DNA of 64,000 nt, taken from NCBI RefSeq assembly GCF_937616625.2, contig NC_065576.1:250501-314500 (forward strand), read 5' to 3'. Made by a program: the position numbers and the translations under genes. The notes below the pieces were generated by a model. The model had not been told where the DNA came from and did not search any database. It saw only the letters and a program-made list of their open reading frames with translations. This stretch comes from Mercurialis annua (lineage: Eukaryota > Streptophyta > Magnoliopsida > Malpighiales > Euphorbiaceae). This document shows, in pieces, positions 49,728 through 63,600 of this stretch (the stretch's first letter is position 1; each line of letters starts with the position of its first letter).

Positions 49728-50617
49728 AAAGCATCAGTTCATGATCACACAAAAAAACATTATTAACAAAATTAAATTATACTAACAAAGTATAAATTAC
49801 TATGAAATTTAAAAACTCAAACATGATGATTTATTAGAGGCAAACTGAGTTTAGTACTTCAAGCCCAAGCTTCCACCACAAATAGTTAGATCAAGCGACC
49901 ACCATAAATAGAAAGATCAAGCTTCTACCATAAATAAATGAAAGAGAATGTATGGATGAACCAGTAATAACAATATTCAGAGAACATATCTACTTGAAAC
50001 TAAAAAATCGTTATTAAAAAGTTACCCTAGTGTATCTGTTGTCAACAAATGTAATGTAATATCGCTCAATACTCGTATCCACGAGATTAAGTACGACACA
50101 AAACATGCAAACATCAAATACATATGCAAAATTATATAGATAACAGAAGCAAGAAACCAATTTTTAAATAAAACCCGGTATTTAAAAACATTCACCGATG
50201 ATTATATTTAAATGTTTATTAACAAATTGTTAATAATGACTAAAAAACAATATAACATCATCTCGGGGCTTAAGCGAAGCTAGAACTTGTAGAATACGAG
50301 AGTAGGCAAGAATAAGCCATTAATCGTGTGTTTGATTGAGTGAGGCTCAATGAGTGAAATGGAATTAGGGTTCGAGAGAAGAAAGCGAGAGGGAGAGTTT
50401 TTAAGAAAGAATCGAAGAGAGAGGCGACAAGTTTTAAAAAATTAAAGTTTTATAAAATGTTTTATATACCATACACAAGATACACAGTTTTGTTTAGGGC
50501 TAACTTGCACATGGTGAAGCTCTAGAAGCTTCCTACGCGTGTGTGAAGCCATATGCAAAACAACGCCGTTTTATTATTCAGTTTTCCAGTTAAATTAATG
50601 GCTCTCGTACCATAGCC
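49728..50617. other. Spacer between the hAT relic and the LINE tail
   Basis: AT-rich. Several AAGCTTCCACCA-like words (49868-49940) may be leader sequence of the hAT element. No coding sequence is recognised. Confidence 0.4.
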
Positions 50618-51069
50618 AAACCAAATGTCAAACACAATTATTGGTGTTTCATGTGTTGTTAGAGACGAGGGTGGTTGTTTACTTCAAGCAATGTGTGCTA
50701 ATTATACAGGTCTCTCTTTAGCCAGAGTTGTCGAGCTTATTGCTATCAAAGAAGCCCTGAGCTGTCTAAGGGGAAATTAGAATGTAATTCTCGAGTCCGA
50801 CGTGTTGGATGTTATTTCAGACCTCAGACTGCCATTAAAAGCCGTGATTGATCCTCTTATTGATGAGTGTAACTCTCTAATGAAGCAATTTAGTAACTTT
50901 CGTTTTAGTTTTGTAAGACGGTCTGCGATTGGAGATGCGCATATGTTAGCGCAAGCTTCCCGTTCTATGTCAGGCTAGCAGGAATGGTTTCATAACTTTC
51001 CGGCTTTTCTTACGCCTGTAGTTGCTTCCGATTTGGCTTAATAAACATGGCTTTACTTCAAAAAAAAAA
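50618..51069 (+). pseudogene. 5'-truncated LINE tail with RNase H remnant
   Basis: Reading the plus strand with two in-frame stops gives the plant LINE-type RNase H (RVT_3) pattern: a GVSCVVRDEGG-like start, then AIKEAL, ESD and DAHMLA. It ends in a poly(A) run at 51060-51069. This is the 3' end of a truncated non-LTR retrotransposon copy. A possible degenerate duplication (CGTTTTAT-containing) lies before and after it. Confidence 0.65.
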
Positions 51070-51850
51070 CGGCGTCGTTTTATCAAAAATACTAAATCAA
51101 ACACATTAATTCATTTTTCGACCAATTTAGTTTCTACACACCCCCATTAAGGCATTATTCCATTTTTTTTAACTTTTAGCCCATTTTCAATTTTACTAAG
51201 ACATTATAAAATCGCTGATTGTACACAAATTTTGTAGGTTTATATTTCATCCGCAAGCACCAAATCGATATATTTTTTACTTGAAAAAATTAAAATCCAA
51301 ATTTCATATTTTAACATATATTATAAATAGCATTAATGTTATAATTAGAAAAACTATTTTCCTCATAAATTAAAAAAATAATAATAACTTTTTATTCAAT
51401 AGGCCAAATAATAAAAAAAAGGCCAAATTTTTCATGAAAGTTTCACAAAAGTCAAAACCTTTTAATTTTATCCAATTTGTCATGAAACACATGATTTCGT
51501 TTCAATAATATCCAATTATGTAATTTTGCTCATGTGTCACCTAAGTGGCGCTAATGTGGCAATGCCACAAATCAGCGCCATATAAGCAAAATTGTGTAGT
51601 TGGACATAATTGAAACAAAATCATGCCAAATGTTTAACACGTTACGAAAATGGATTTTTTTATTATTGTTTTTAATTTCTTATTAGGAAATTTAATACTG
51701 AAAAGATATTCTTTTTAAAGACCAACTAGATAAAAAACTAAAAATATAAGGACTTTACAATGGATTTTGCCTTATTTTAACTAAAAGTCTAAAATCACAC
51801 GTTTTTGGCTTAAACTACACAGTTTTGATAAAGAACGCCTTCATCTGAAC
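51070..51850. other. Spacer with a fold-back repeat, upstream of LCB1
   Basis: The stretch 51490-51640 folds back on itself: CATGATTTCGTTTCAAT pairs with the inverse of its right arm near 51610-51632, with GCGCTAATGTGGC/GCCACAAATCAGCGCC at the centre. It is probably an old MITE within roughly 51410-51780. The remainder is AT-rich. Confidence 0.5.
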
Positions 51851-52797
51851 ACAAACTGAAAACACGAAACAGATCAATCGTCTCTTCCTTGCCGCTGCTT
51901 CAGTGTCCATTTCCGCCCCCTGCCGCCGCTGCCGCCTGCGTTTTTTCCGTCCGCATCCGCTGATTCTTATCTTCTATAGCTTCCGCTTCTGCTGGTTGGG
52001 AGGTAATCAAAATATCTTTTACTTATCAGTCTTAATCTATCTAGAGAATGAGAAATGATGAAAGCTTTCACCTCAATTCAGTCTCTAGAGAATTCATGTC
52101 AGTTCCAAGATAGTTTGTATACTAAATCTGTACTCTTATCATTTGTTCACACTAATCCTGATTTTTTTGCAAGATATGGTTTTCGATTTGTATTTATTAT
52201 TATGAAAATTATAAGTCTCAGCATGTTCATGTGTAATTTTTTGGTTATTAGTTATCCAATCTTAATAATTTGGAATATTCCTTTTCTTTCAACTGTTTTT
52301 TTCAAACAAACAAATCATTCCTAATCTTTCGGCCATGAATTCTAAGGATTTGAAATTTACTTTATTTTATACAGCCACTTAATTAGATCCGTGTCTGTGT
52401 TATTTGGCCTTGGTGCCTAATCAGTCAATGATAACAACCCAAGTTTAGCAACTTCTTCTCTTCATTTTTACCAAAATTTATTGTTTTATTTCTCTTGTTT
52501 TAGTATTCTTAATTTTTAATTTTTCTAGTTTAAGACTTTAAGATCTAGTTATTGTTCGAGATTTTGATATGATTCCAAGTTTCTATTCTAGAATCTTAGG
52601 ATGTAATGTAATCCATCCAAGCATATCAAGCACTGCAACTATTTCTTTTACAATTTTATTGTTATTATTATTTGTTGATTCTATAAATGAATGCAGGACA
52701 GGGATTTGAATGCTGAATTGCTGATACTTGAAGACGTCATATGATAATAACATAATACACATTCTTGATGAAATAATATATCCACATTGAGGAGCAA
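51851..52797 (+). promoter_or_regulatory. LCB1 5' leader with a 5' UTR intron
   Basis: A GC-richer block (51880-52002) looks like the first non-coding exon, with a GT donor at 52003. The acceptor AG is at 52695-52696, and the leader resumes at 52697 up to the ATG at 52798. A leader intron is common in plant housekeeping genes. Boundaries are inferred from splice consensus and composition. Confidence 0.55.
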
Positions 52798-55700
52798 ATG
52801 GAATCGATTTTCATTTCAAACATTATTAATTCTACATTTGGGTGGGTGAAGGTGGCTCTGGATGCTCCCTCTGCTCGAGCTGTCGTTTTTGGAGTTCATA
52901 TTGGAGGTACACTAACTTTCTTTTCTATACTATGTTATATATTATTTTACTACTTTTATCTTTCTTTATTCATCTCCTACTTATGTTACTTAAGATCTTT
53001 TATCCTTTTATTTGTATATCTGTTATTTCAAAGGACATCTTTTCGTTGAGGGTCTTCTTCTAGTGGTCATTCTTTTTCTCCTTTCACAAAAGAGTTACAA
53101 GCCTCCTAAACGCCCATTAACAAAGAAGGTATGATTTATCCTTCTTTCTAATTTTCATTCCTTTTTTCTTAAATAGTAATTTCTCCATTTGCGTGCTTGT
53201 TATCTTTCTTACTTCTATGTTATTAGCCTACATAGACATCTATTAGGTGCGTTATTTCTAAGCTACTTCCAAGGCCTATCACATAATGTTAATACAACTC
53301 TTTTCATTGCCAAATCCTTTTAATCACAATCTCCATTTCTGTAAAAAAACTGCAAGTACTTCTCCACCACCTTTTTTTTCTTTCATGGTTGTATGATTCT
53401 TCAGTTTTCAGCGCTAAGTGCGCCTTTTTGTTACAATCTCTATCAAGCTTCATGCTGGTTAAAGATTTTTTTCTAAGGCATTCCAATCCCTCTATTTTCT
53501 CTCTATCATTTTGCTCTAATTCCTTGATATAGTTTTTGGGTAAGAAAACCCTCTTTATTGTAAAGCTACTTTTGTTTGCCCAATGCTGCAGTCTAGCCCT
53601 GGAACCTTTATCATCTTGTGCAATTATTTAAATTTAAACTGCTTAAAGTATTCATATTTTTCTGTAGGAAATAGATGAATTATGTCACGAATGGGTTCCA
53701 GAACCCCTCATCCCTCCTATTACGGAAGAGATGCAATACGACCCCCCCGTTTTGGAGAGGTAAATGTTTTTCTGTCACATCTATTTTGTACTTTATTCTC
53801 TATTACTCTTCTCAAAACTCATAACTTTAAAATGCTATCAAATATTGGCCTTCTTATGCGGCAACCTTGCATAATGATCTTTGTAGTGAAGACAAATAAT
53901 GTAGCATTTCTATGGGTTTGATGATTCATAGAAATAGCTGAATGATTTTTTTTTCTGCTCTAGGTTTCTCATTTTAACTTTCTGTACAGTGCTGCAGGGC
54001 CACATACTATAATCAATGGCAAAGAAGTTGTGAACTTTGCTTCAGCCAACTATCTTGGACTAATAGGTCATGAGAAATTACTTGTGAGAAAATTCGATCC
54101 TAAATAACCTTTTCCCCTCCTAAGGTAGTGGTTTTCATTAAATAGAGTTCTAATACACAGTAGTTTTATCTCAGGAGTCGTGCACCTCCGCATTGGAAAA
54201 ATACGGTGTTGGTTCTTGTGGTCCACGTGGATTCTACGGAACAATTGGTAGGATTCGGTTTTGAATATCTTCCCACATGAAGAAGATTTAGTGTTTATAT
54301 GTTTTTGAATCTAAAACTCGTAACATTCTACATGTTTCTTTTCTCAGATGTCCACCTTGATTGTGAGGCCAGAATAGCTAAGTTCTTGGGGACTCCTGAT
54401 TCAATTCTGTATTCTTACGGACTTTCTACCATGTTTAGTGCAATACCATGTTTCTGCAAAAGAGGAGATATCATAGTTGTGTGAGTTGATTTATCCTCAA
54501 CTATTCTAATGATCATTCACAAATAGCGGTCTACCGTCTACCATAAAAAATGAACAAAGATTCTCCCCCTTTTATTTTAGTCAACATAGTGGGTGTTTGC
54601 ATGATATAGGAAATGTATCATATTTGTAAGTGATTTTTGCTATTCACTTTAAAATATTATCGCTTAACATATCGATGATCTTTGTTTTTAATGTTTTTCT
54701 TTATTATTTATGCTAGTCAAGAGGAATTAGGTAATTAAACATGATAAGTAGCGATACTTGCATCCTGAAAAATCTCTCATGTTTTTCAACTGTATGTGGC
54801 ACTTCTAATGCTTTTGGTGTTATCAACCTTCGTTTTTCAAATTCTATTTGCATGTTTTTGGAACTGTTTTTAATTTTTTAATTTTTTTTATAACAGCTAT
54901 GTGAATTCCTTGAAGGACTGTGGCTCTATATTTAAGATTCTAACTTCTTGCATGGATCATAAGAACACACATAACTTTGTATTTTCAATCTTCCAGTGAT
55001 GAGGGAGTCCACTGGGGAATACAAAACGGCCTTCATCTTTCTAGAAGCACCATTGTGTATTTTAAGCATAATGACATGGAATCATTACGAAATACTTTGG
55101 AGAAAATAACTGCAGAGAATAAGAGTGCTAAGCAATTGCGTCGCTACATCATAGTTGAAGCAGTATATCAGGTACTACTCTTCCTAGCATCTGAGAGCTC
55201 AACTGCTTCAGCAATGATATTGAGTCATGTTTTTTTTAATTTGCATACACTTGTTTTTTTCCGTTATGAGAGCAGAATGGGGCATTTTTTTTACTAGTAT
55301 CAGCACATGCTCCTGTCATTCGCTGTAACACTGAGCTACTATCTTTCATCATGGAGATGCGTTTTTGAGAAACCCTGATATTTATAGTATGCATCCAAAT
55401 AACTAAAAGTACAACATGAGTCAAATAAGTGCAATATGGTTCAATATGTATATAAAAAGCATGAACTTTCTGAATAAGCATCTGCTTCACAATCTCATTT
55501 TGAAATTTTGATAATCTAATTTGGCAAACTTGTGCAATCAGGATCTGTTCATAGAAAGTTATCCTGGTAAAATGTTTAATATTGCATGATAGAGTATTAA
55601 TTGGTAGAAAGTTATCCTTACCTAAGTAGAATTACCCATTTAGTATTTCACATAGAAATGCAGCTTTGTGGTTTCTATTTGTGTACACCTATCTTAGTAT

Positions 55701-58700
55701 TTTTCCATACTGTTGCTGTTTTATATTCATGGTTGTGATTTAAATGCCCAGCACTCTATCTTCTTACTATTGAGATCATCTATTTAGCATTCTGCTTCTC
55801 AGTTATTCTTTGAATATACTGAGATACAATACTATTTCGGCACCGAGTGGAGACTGATACATGTGTGTCTGAATGAACCACGATGCAATTGCAATTCAAT
55901 TAAGCCTAGTCCTCTATCCCACATCTTTATGCTGAGCTATTCTCTTGGTAAAATTTGAGTTGAAATGAATTCATGAATATCAATATGCCTATCACATCTC
56001 ATGTTACTATAAAAAAAGTGGGGCATGGGTGTAAGAATGAAGTCAAAGGTCATGTATGATTGATGAATGGTTTAGGTTTATCTTTCACATCTCTTTATGT
56101 GGTTTAGGTTTGTTGATAATACCTGAGAAATATGGATAGATGCCATTAGAGTAAGAGGGACTATGATGCGTTCTCACACCAAAAACAATTTAACTAACCC
56201 AAAAGAACTTCTACGCCTTAGAGGCTACAATGAGAACAAAAACATAAAATTTCTAGTCGTTAACTAATTAGGCCTGTCATTTTGAAAACTTTATGACCGT
56301 AGAGAATTTCTAAATTATGTTGAATTGCGAATCTCTTATATATATTTTTTTAAACAGAAAATCTGAATTAAAATTAAGAATTAAGGTTCTAAATTTATTT
56401 CTTTGACTGTTTCACTTTCATTGGAACTCGCAGAAAATTCAACAATTGAAGTTGAAAAATAATTCTATCCTCACATTTCAGAGAAGGCAATAAGAAAATT
56501 TTGAACCGTAAACTCTCTTTTCTATTTATGAAATCAACAGTTTGCATTGCAGATATGATTTTGAACTCGAGTAATATTACATTTCGGAGGAAGTAATGGA
56601 GAACATGCTTGTGAAGATATCAGAGTATTGACATTTGCGTGTTGATTAGAGTGGGAGAAGCAAGTTGGTTAGCTAGCTTTGTGATAGATTCTTTTTTTTG
56701 GTTAATCTGAAAGCAAAGTAAAGGGCAGAGAGTCCACAGAGCACTCCTAGCCAAAATGGTCTATTACTGGGTAAACAGTGTGCAAGTGTAACACTAGGAA
56801 ATTTTTGATCTATAGATTTGAACTGGTTAGCTTTCTTGACAACTTGGGGTTGAGCATTGTTGTTTTTCATGCTGTAATAGCACAATCTTTATAGGTATAA
56901 TAAAAAAACTTTATAGGTATAATAAGTCTCTGTAATCAGGAAGTTTTTTTCTTGTTTTACATTCTAAATATGGAAGAAAAAAGACAACAATGAAGATCAT
57001 AAAGAAGACAGCAGGAAGGCGGAAGTTGGCTCTAATAGCAACTGATACAGAGCCTATGTTCTCAGCCCAGAAATAACTTTATGAACCCAAAAGATTTTTA
57101 TGTTATAGAAGCTGCCACCTTTATATCTATTAGTTCTAACATCAATGATCCTAATTAAATACCCGTCCTAATTAATTTTTACAAGAAAATCCTGATTTAA
57201 AATTAAGAAGTAATTCTCTAGATCAAGTCTTCCTTGTCTGCTTCACATTGTCCTAGGATGATGGCTCATATTTGTTTTACCTTAGATTAATGGAATGCTG
57301 AGTTGGATCATGGTGAATGAAATAATTGGCCTGCTTAAGTTATATACAATTATAGAGATATACTTCTTTTTGGTTCATTTTACTATGGTTTTGATGCCAC
57401 TTATAAATCATCATGTTATGCCATGATATGCAAGTTTTTTTCAATTTTATTTTATGTAACCTTGCTTGACTGAGGTTTTTTTTTTCTCGTTATTTAAATT
57501 CATCAGAATTCTGGCCAAATTGCTCCATTAGACGAGATCATCAGGTTGAAGGAGAAATACCGCTTCCGTGTTCTGTTGGATGAGAGCAATTCATTTGGTG
57601 TGCTTGGCAGGCTTGGAAAAGGTCTAACAGAATACTATGGGGTTCCAGTATGTCCTAGAACTGTGACTTTCTTGATTCTTGGTAATAGTACAAACTCTCT
57701 AATTTATTGAGGCATGAATTTGCAGGTTGAGAAGATTGATATTATAACTGCAGCTATGGGGCATGCATTAGCCACTGAAGGAGGATTCTGCACTGGAAGT
57801 GCTAGAGTCATTGATCACCAAGTATGGGACATACATATTTAGCAATTTAACCATTTTATTGAAAGTTGGATACTCTTAACTTCTTAAATTTTTTATCTCT
57901 GATAAATTAGTGGGAGTAAATGGAATTATAACATTTTCTTCCTTTCCTACTCTTAATTGCTAATGCAGTCTTTCCTAATTGTTCCAGCGATTAAGCAGCT
58001 CTGGATATGTTTTTTCTGCTTCTCTGCCTCCATATCTTGCAAGTGCTGCAATTACTGCAATTGACCTCCTGGAGGATAATCCTGCTCTAATTAACAATCT
58101 GAAAGAAAACATTGCTATATTATGGAAAGGTCGGTTCTATTTTCATTACCATTTTTCTATCAGATTTATAGTTCCTTTTCTGTTCCTTGATTTGTTTGTG
58201 GGATTGGATTAGGTTTCTGCCCAAATTGTTGTGCTGCACTTTTTTTCTTTAAGACAAAAAGGGGTGCCAGCTATCTTATTGTACGCTTTGAAACACGAAC
58301 ATTAACAACTATTTAGCTTATGAAGTATACTAACGTGTCCACTATGAAATAATTTATTGAGTTTAATTTGGAAGAAGTGGTGTACTGAAGTAACAACACG
58401 AATTGCATTGAACAAAAACAAGAACTTTATACAAATCACTCTAATATCGGAACATACCACAATTTTTTAACACACTCTCACGCTATATTGCACACTTTCT
58501 CACAGTTTTTTTACCCTTTCTTTTAGTTTACCCACTATTGCACACATTTCATAATTCCCACTAGCCTTATTTATAGGTCGATATGTTTCTAGAATTTAGT
58601 AAAACTATGACATATTGAGATAATTTTAGATTTAATAATAATCTTAATTGTTTTTAGAATATTTTAACTTTTACTCAGTAAATTTGGTAGATTCTAGATA

Positions 58701-61243
58701 AAGAGAATTCTAGAGTTCTAGAGTAGGAGGTGATTCTTTAACACTCCCCCTGAGCACCGGCTTTTAATGGCTAGGCTCCTAATCACTCTTTGCTTCAAAT
58801 TTTATCTTCTTTGTACCTATTATTCATCGTGAGTTGTCGTATTCTTTTCGTGCTTTTCCAATATTGTTTCTCTGGTCCATAATATTTGTCACATTTGAGA
58901 AATTGTTTTGGTCCATAATATTTGTTACTTTAGTATATCAAGAGAGCATTAATTGCTATTTTTCCAAGTTTGCCCCCATTTAATTTATTAAAAGAATACA
59001 ACAATACAAATAAATATAGTAGTCATAAATGTTAACAAATTTCAAGATAGGGATAACTTAGTAAAAGTGCCTATAAATTAGTACATATTAATTACTTTCT
59101 TAATTCTAGTGTCAGCCAAATGCGACAAATATTATGGACCTGCGGGGGTACTTATCATCTTGACCCAATTGCTTTGCCGATTTAACTTTTGATGAAAATA
59201 TCATTGTTGCACCACAAACTCTTGAAGGTTAGAAAACAAAATTATATTTTATGATGTAAAATCCTGGATAATATGATTGTTTACCAAGTGCTTAGCAGCT
59301 ATACCTACAAGTGAAATAAGTCCTAGAATTTATTTGTTACTATGGTTGTTGATGTCTTTTAAGGATGTTAGAATGCTTTTGGTTGCACAATCTTCCTTTT
59401 TTTTACTCTTAATCTCTTTAACATCTTGTAAAGTTTATGAAACTAAAAATGTGAAGCTTTGGCCATTATCTGTTGTGTTTGTGGAAGTGGTTTTCTGAGA
59501 ATGGATGAGAGACGAGGGGGTCAGGGTGGGGCTTTGGTGCTAAGGGCTATCAGAAATGACTACATTCTTTTTTGTGAAAATGAAACTTGCTCTCTTCTTT
59601 GTAATCCAGCGTCTTTGTACTCTCGTCCACAAAAGCATTTGCTAATGAAGGTGCTCTCTTCTCTACTTTTAGACATAGGATAGAGGCTCACTCTGAATCC
59701 AAAGGATGCACCAAAGGGGAAAGACGTAGTAGACAAAGGATACCTTGTCAGTAGGTCTTTATGTCTCTCAAAGGACCGACAATCCGAGTTCAGACGGCCC
59801 TCCGAAAACCACTATTAGGGAATAAGCGGGAGGGACATATGTCGTAGTTCCACAACTCAGAGTTCTAATGTTGGGATTGGTCGAAGAGGTGGTGGTTGGG
59901 CCTGTCCACCCTATTTGTTCCATGATCTGTGTGTCTACTGGAGCTACCCACTTCGACCAATACCAATTAGCCAAGATTTTGACTAGATATGAAATCACTA
60001 GTGCTCGATCTAGTGGTATTTTTATGGGGATTTTATCTACCCGATCAATTTGATTAGTTACTCGCCATCTATTTTGATCTCTTAATGCCTTTTTTTTTTC
60101 TTCTCATCGGAGTTATTTCAAAAAGACTTGCCGTGATAAGGAAGAAGGGGAGCAAACCCCAAAATTTTCTTGAACACTTTTATTTGGCAATTTTACTGTT
60201 TGCGCATTATTACCAGTGAACCATTCTAGTCGATTAGTTTTAGGTTTTAGCTGGACTGCATTATTTTCTTTGAGATATGTCTTAATCATCTTTATCTTTA
60301 AGAGTGGAAATTGGGAATGTTTGATAGTCATCCATAATCACGAGTCAGTCTACAAGCAATATGATTTGATTTTTGAACTAATGGAAAGTATGGAACTGCA
60401 ATCATGCATCAGCTTGAGAAACTATGGCTGTGATTCTATCATCTATCCTTGAAGGCTGTCCTATCCGAGACTCGAGTATATTAATTATAGCAGTGAAGAA
60501 AGTTATATTTTCCTTTTCTTTTCTTCTGCATTTTATAGATAAATAAATTAGACCTCACGGGTTTATGTCAAATTAATAAATAAAATGAGTTTTTGACTTT
60601 CCTTTTGGTCTGTAAAATATGTATTATTATAATGATATTATGAACACTTGAAATATCCTGTATTATATGAGAGTTTAAAGCTAGAAGACCACGTTCATTG
60701 TGGGGAGCTCCCTGGGTCCATAATCCTAATTTTGAATGACTGATAAATTTTACTATTGGATTTTTTTTTCCGACTTGTATTATTATTTGATTTATTCGTG
60801 ATTGAGACATTATTCTTTGCACTCAAATTTTGGGTTCTGCATTTGCAACTGCAGGGTTGTCCAACCTACATGGACTCTCTATAGCAAGCAATCCAGAATC
60901 CCCGATTGTTTTTCTGAGACTAGAGAAAAGCACAGGTTCTTTGAAAGGTGACATAAAGATACTTGAAGATATTGCTGACCGCGTAAGTGATAAATTCTCC
61001 TCAGTGTGATTCTGTCTTGGGTGCTTAATGACGTACTGAATGTGTTTTATGGTTATGATTTTGCAGGCATTGAAGGAAGACTCTGTATTTGTAGTAGTTT
61101 CCAAAAGATCAACACTAGATAAATGCCGTTTGCCCATAGGAATCAAATTGTTTGTTTCGGCTGCCCATTCCAAAGATGATATGCTGAAGGCGTGTGAATC
61201 TTTGCAGAGAGTTTCAGCATTGGTGCAGAGGAGTAATAATTGA
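52798..61243 (+). CDS. LCB1: Serine palmitoyltransferase subunit LCB1
   Basis: Twelve exons (52798-52906, 53034-53128, 53668-53759, 53990-54083, 54175-54247, 54348-54480, 54997-55171, 57507-57647, 57726-57821, 57988-58129, 60855-60982, 61067-61243) join to 484 residues, matching plant LCB1. An N-terminal membrane segment (about aa 40-58) precedes an aminotransferase class I/II (alpha-oxoamine synthase) fold, with the conserved [20 protein letters not shown] and [11 protein letters not shown] motifs. The PLP-binding Lys is absent, as expected: LCB1 is the non-catalytic partner of LCB2 in the ER complex that condenses serine and palmitoyl-CoA, the first step of sphingolipid synthesis. Introns 7 (2.3 kb) and 10 (2.7 kb) are long, and intron 10 carries foreign DNA. 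Confidence 0.96.
58864..59148. mobile_element. Stowaway-like MITE in LCB1 intron 10
   Basis: Inverted ends share GGTCCATAATATTTGTC with CATTTG beyond, and the element is flanked by TA on both sides (58862-58863, 59149-59150). That fits Tc1/mariner (Stowaway) elements. A second copy of the GGTCCATAATATTTGT word at about 58911 suggests an internal duplication. It is non-coding. Confidence 0.65.
59480..60480. other. Unidentified, less AT-biased block in LCB1 intron 10
   Basis: About 1 kb with a composition unlike the rest of the intron. Read on the minus strand, 59998-59768 has a 76-codon frame ([14 protein letters not shown]...) that looks protein-like but that I cannot place. It could be organelle-derived DNA, a retroposed fragment or an old transposon. 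The LCB1 frame itself is not affected. Confidence 0.3.
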
Positions 61244-62012
61244 TTGTTGCGTGTCAGCACATTTCATGTCAATGGAACTTCTAGATCTTTCTTCGTCGGC
61301 CTAACATTTTTGAAGGAACGAATTTGAGTAGGGGAGGCCTGCCGATGTTCCTTCATAGGTAAAGGGAATTATTTCCCAATTCTTGTTCATTTTGTAATGG
61401 ACAAAATCATGAAAATCGTATCATTGTTGATGAAAAAGTATGAGTTAAATTTTATCTGTGGATGGTTGTAGTTTATGATGCACGTAGACTTTGAGAAAGC
61501 TGTTTTCCCTGTCACGGATTATCATTTCTCTTATCCAATGTAATAATGTAATCATATGATCAAATTTGATAGAAGTTTAATTGTTTGGACGATTGTGTTT
61601 TTATGCTAATCAGACTTGAAGTTACCATTCAATCAAAGTAGGAGTTGCACATTATTTGGAATTAGAGAGTTAGTTTATACAAGTGATTTAGAAAATGAGT
61701 CTATATTCGATATTTTATAAACGAGTCAGGGAGTTGGCCTGTAGTCATTTTGTTATGAGCGAGTCTATAATTTACTTAATAGAGGCGGATTAAGAAAGCC
61801 GATACCGGACCTTTTGTAGGTAATTTAGATATTTGACCTATAGTCGAGTTGTGAAAGCGGGAGAGCTTAGGTAATATCAGAGCAGTAACTTGAATGACTA
61901 CATTTACTGAAGAGCTAGGACCCTATGAATGGAAGCTGTTAAATGCATTGATTGAGCTGTCGGCATTTATCCAATAATTATAATTATAATTATAATTATA
62001 TAGCAGTAGGAG
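61244..62012. other. Convergent spacer between LCB1 and the carboxylesterase gene
   Basis: Holds the LCB1 3' UTR (probably to about 61560) and the 3' UTR of the minus-strand gene. A short (ATAATT)n tract lies at about 61974-62000. No other feature is seen. Confidence 0.5.
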
Positions 62013-63056
62013 TTACAACTTGCAGTGTTGAGACAAGACTCGAACAACGAAATCCTTGACCTGAGCCATTAACTGGGAGGACTCCGGCAACTCCGGGAAG
62101 ATGTAAAAGGCATGAAACATGTTAGGGTAGTCGATAAGAGTGGCGTCTTTTCCGGATCGCTTCAGCCATTCATAGTACCTCCTCTGCCAATCCTGCAACG
62201 GGTCCAACCCACTCACAACCACCAGCGTTGCCGGATAACTCAGCTCCGATATATCCTCCGCGTTGGGCCCGCTCACGTTCGCCGCATAATGGTCTCTATT
62301 CTCACCTGCTGGCAGAAACACCTTCCAACACCAGTCGCTTCGGGGAACCGAGACCAACATAGACCCGGTTTCACTGAATGTGGTCTCCGATTGGGTTCTC
62401 TCTTCCCCTCCGAAAAAGGGCTGTATCGATATTAATCCAATAATCTTTGCCACGAGAAAGGATGATTGGCTCCTGCATGCCCTAACCGCCACGTGGTGAG
62501 CCAAATTAGCGCCTGCACTGTCTCCGGCGAGGAAGCATCTCGATAAATCCGCATTCGGAGGCAACACCGATGATTCCGTACTAGCGTCCTGGTCCAGGAA
62601 TTTGAGGACATCAAAGCCGTCGTCGTATTGGCAAGGGAAGCGGTATTCTGGGGTGAGTCGATACTCCACGGACACCACGACGGCGGGGATCCTGCGTGCG
62701 AGTCTCCTGCAAACGATGTCGTATGATTTGGTTGCGGCGCTCAGAAATGAAAAGCCTCCTCCGTGGAAGAATATCACCACCGGGAGAGGTTGATCAGGTG
62801 CGTCTGTAGGGGTGTACACGCGGAACCACAAATTGCGGGAGCTATCGACTACGGTGTCGGCGGAGATGACTGAACGGATTGGTATGGTTGGGGAAGGGGG
62901 TGATCTTAAATCAAAGAAGCTCAGAAGGCGACGGTTGATGGTTCCGTCGGCTCGACGGGCTGCGTCGGACATCGTGGAGATGAGTGAGACGACGAGGCGT
63001 GTCCTCCATGGAATCGCCGCTGTGGTTGGTGGCTCATTACTGTTGTTGGGTTCCAT
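62013..63056 (-). CDS. CXE18: Plant carboxylesterase (CXE18-like, GID1-related alpha/beta hydrolase)
   Basis: A single-exon gene of 347 residues. It has the oxyanion-hole motif HGGG (aa 98-101), the nucleophile elbow GDSAG with Ser180, Asp285 (SGLDPLQD) and His315 (NMFHAFY): a complete hydrolase triad. The true gibberellin receptor GID1 lacks the catalytic His, so this is a hydrolytic relative. Sequence order and length fit the AtCXE18 group. The cellular substrate is unknown; family members hydrolyse small esters of hormones and volatiles. The ATG at 63056 is the first in frame. The coding part is unusually GC-rich for this window, as is common in intronless plant genes. A fold-back MITE ends ~195 bp upstream. 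Confidence 0.93.
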   Translation of the reverse strand: MEPNNSNEPPTTAAIPWRTRLVVSLISTMSDAARRADGTINRRLLSFFDLRSPPSPTIPIRSVISADTVVDSSRNLWFRVYTPTDAPDQPLPVVIFFHGGGFSFLSAATKSYDIVCRRLARRIPAVVVSVEYRLTPEYRFPCQYDDGFDVLKFLDQDASTESSVLPPNADLSRCFLAGDSAGANLAHHVAVRACRSQSSFLVAKIIGLISIQPFFGGEERTQSETTFSETGSMLVSVPRSDWCWKVFLPAGENRDHYAANVSGPNAEDISELSYPATLVVVSGLDPLQDWQRRYYEWLKRSGKDATLIDYPNMFHAFYIFPELPESSQLMAQVKDFVVRVLSQHCKL

Positions 63057-63251
63057 TGCGGTGGAAGGAGAAGCTTAGAAAGACGAGGGGGTAGTTTTAT
63101 CTGTTGAGGTGGGTGGGTGCTAATTGATTACTTTTGCATGGATTTTGGTATGGATTTGCGTAAATATGGGTCACGCAATAGATACGTTAGATTTGAGCTG
63201 ATTCAGCAATAATTGGATATTACTTCAATTTCCCGTTTATGATACTTCAAT

Positions 63252-63590
63252 GGCTTAATAAATAGTTTGACCCCTAAATTTATACCCTTTTATCCATCTA
63301 ACCCCTAAACTTAACGTCTCACCTATTGAACCTCTAAACTTGTTAAACAATCCGATTTGACCCCTGAACTTAATAAATACGTAAATATTGAACCCCTTCA
63401 TGTCCACCTGTTACTTGAAACATTCGAGAAGAAATTGTGTACGGAAGGGTTCAATATTTACGTATCTATCAAGTTCAGGGGTCAAATCGGATTATTTAAC
63501 AAGTTCAGAGGTTCGATAGGTGAGACGTTTAGTTTAGGGGTCAGATGGATAAAAAGGTACAAGTTCAGGGGTCAAACTATATATTCAGCC
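63252..63590. mobile_element. Fold-back MITE, Mutator type (339 bp), in the carboxylesterase promoter
   Basis: Inverted arms pair over most of the element (words such as GTTTGACCCCT and GATGGATAAAA and their complements; ends GGCTTAATAAATAGTTTGAC / GGCTGAATATATAGTTTGAC). A perfect 10-bp duplication, ATACTTCAAT, flanks it at 63242-63251 and 63591-63600. It lies about 195 bp upstream of the carboxylesterase ATG. The 87-codon frame inside is spurious. Confidence 0.93.
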
Positions 63591-63600
63591 ATACTTCAAT

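Noticed and set aside
62112..63078. Several plus-strand frames over the carboxylesterase gene
   Set aside because: Antisense shadows of a GC-rich intronless gene.
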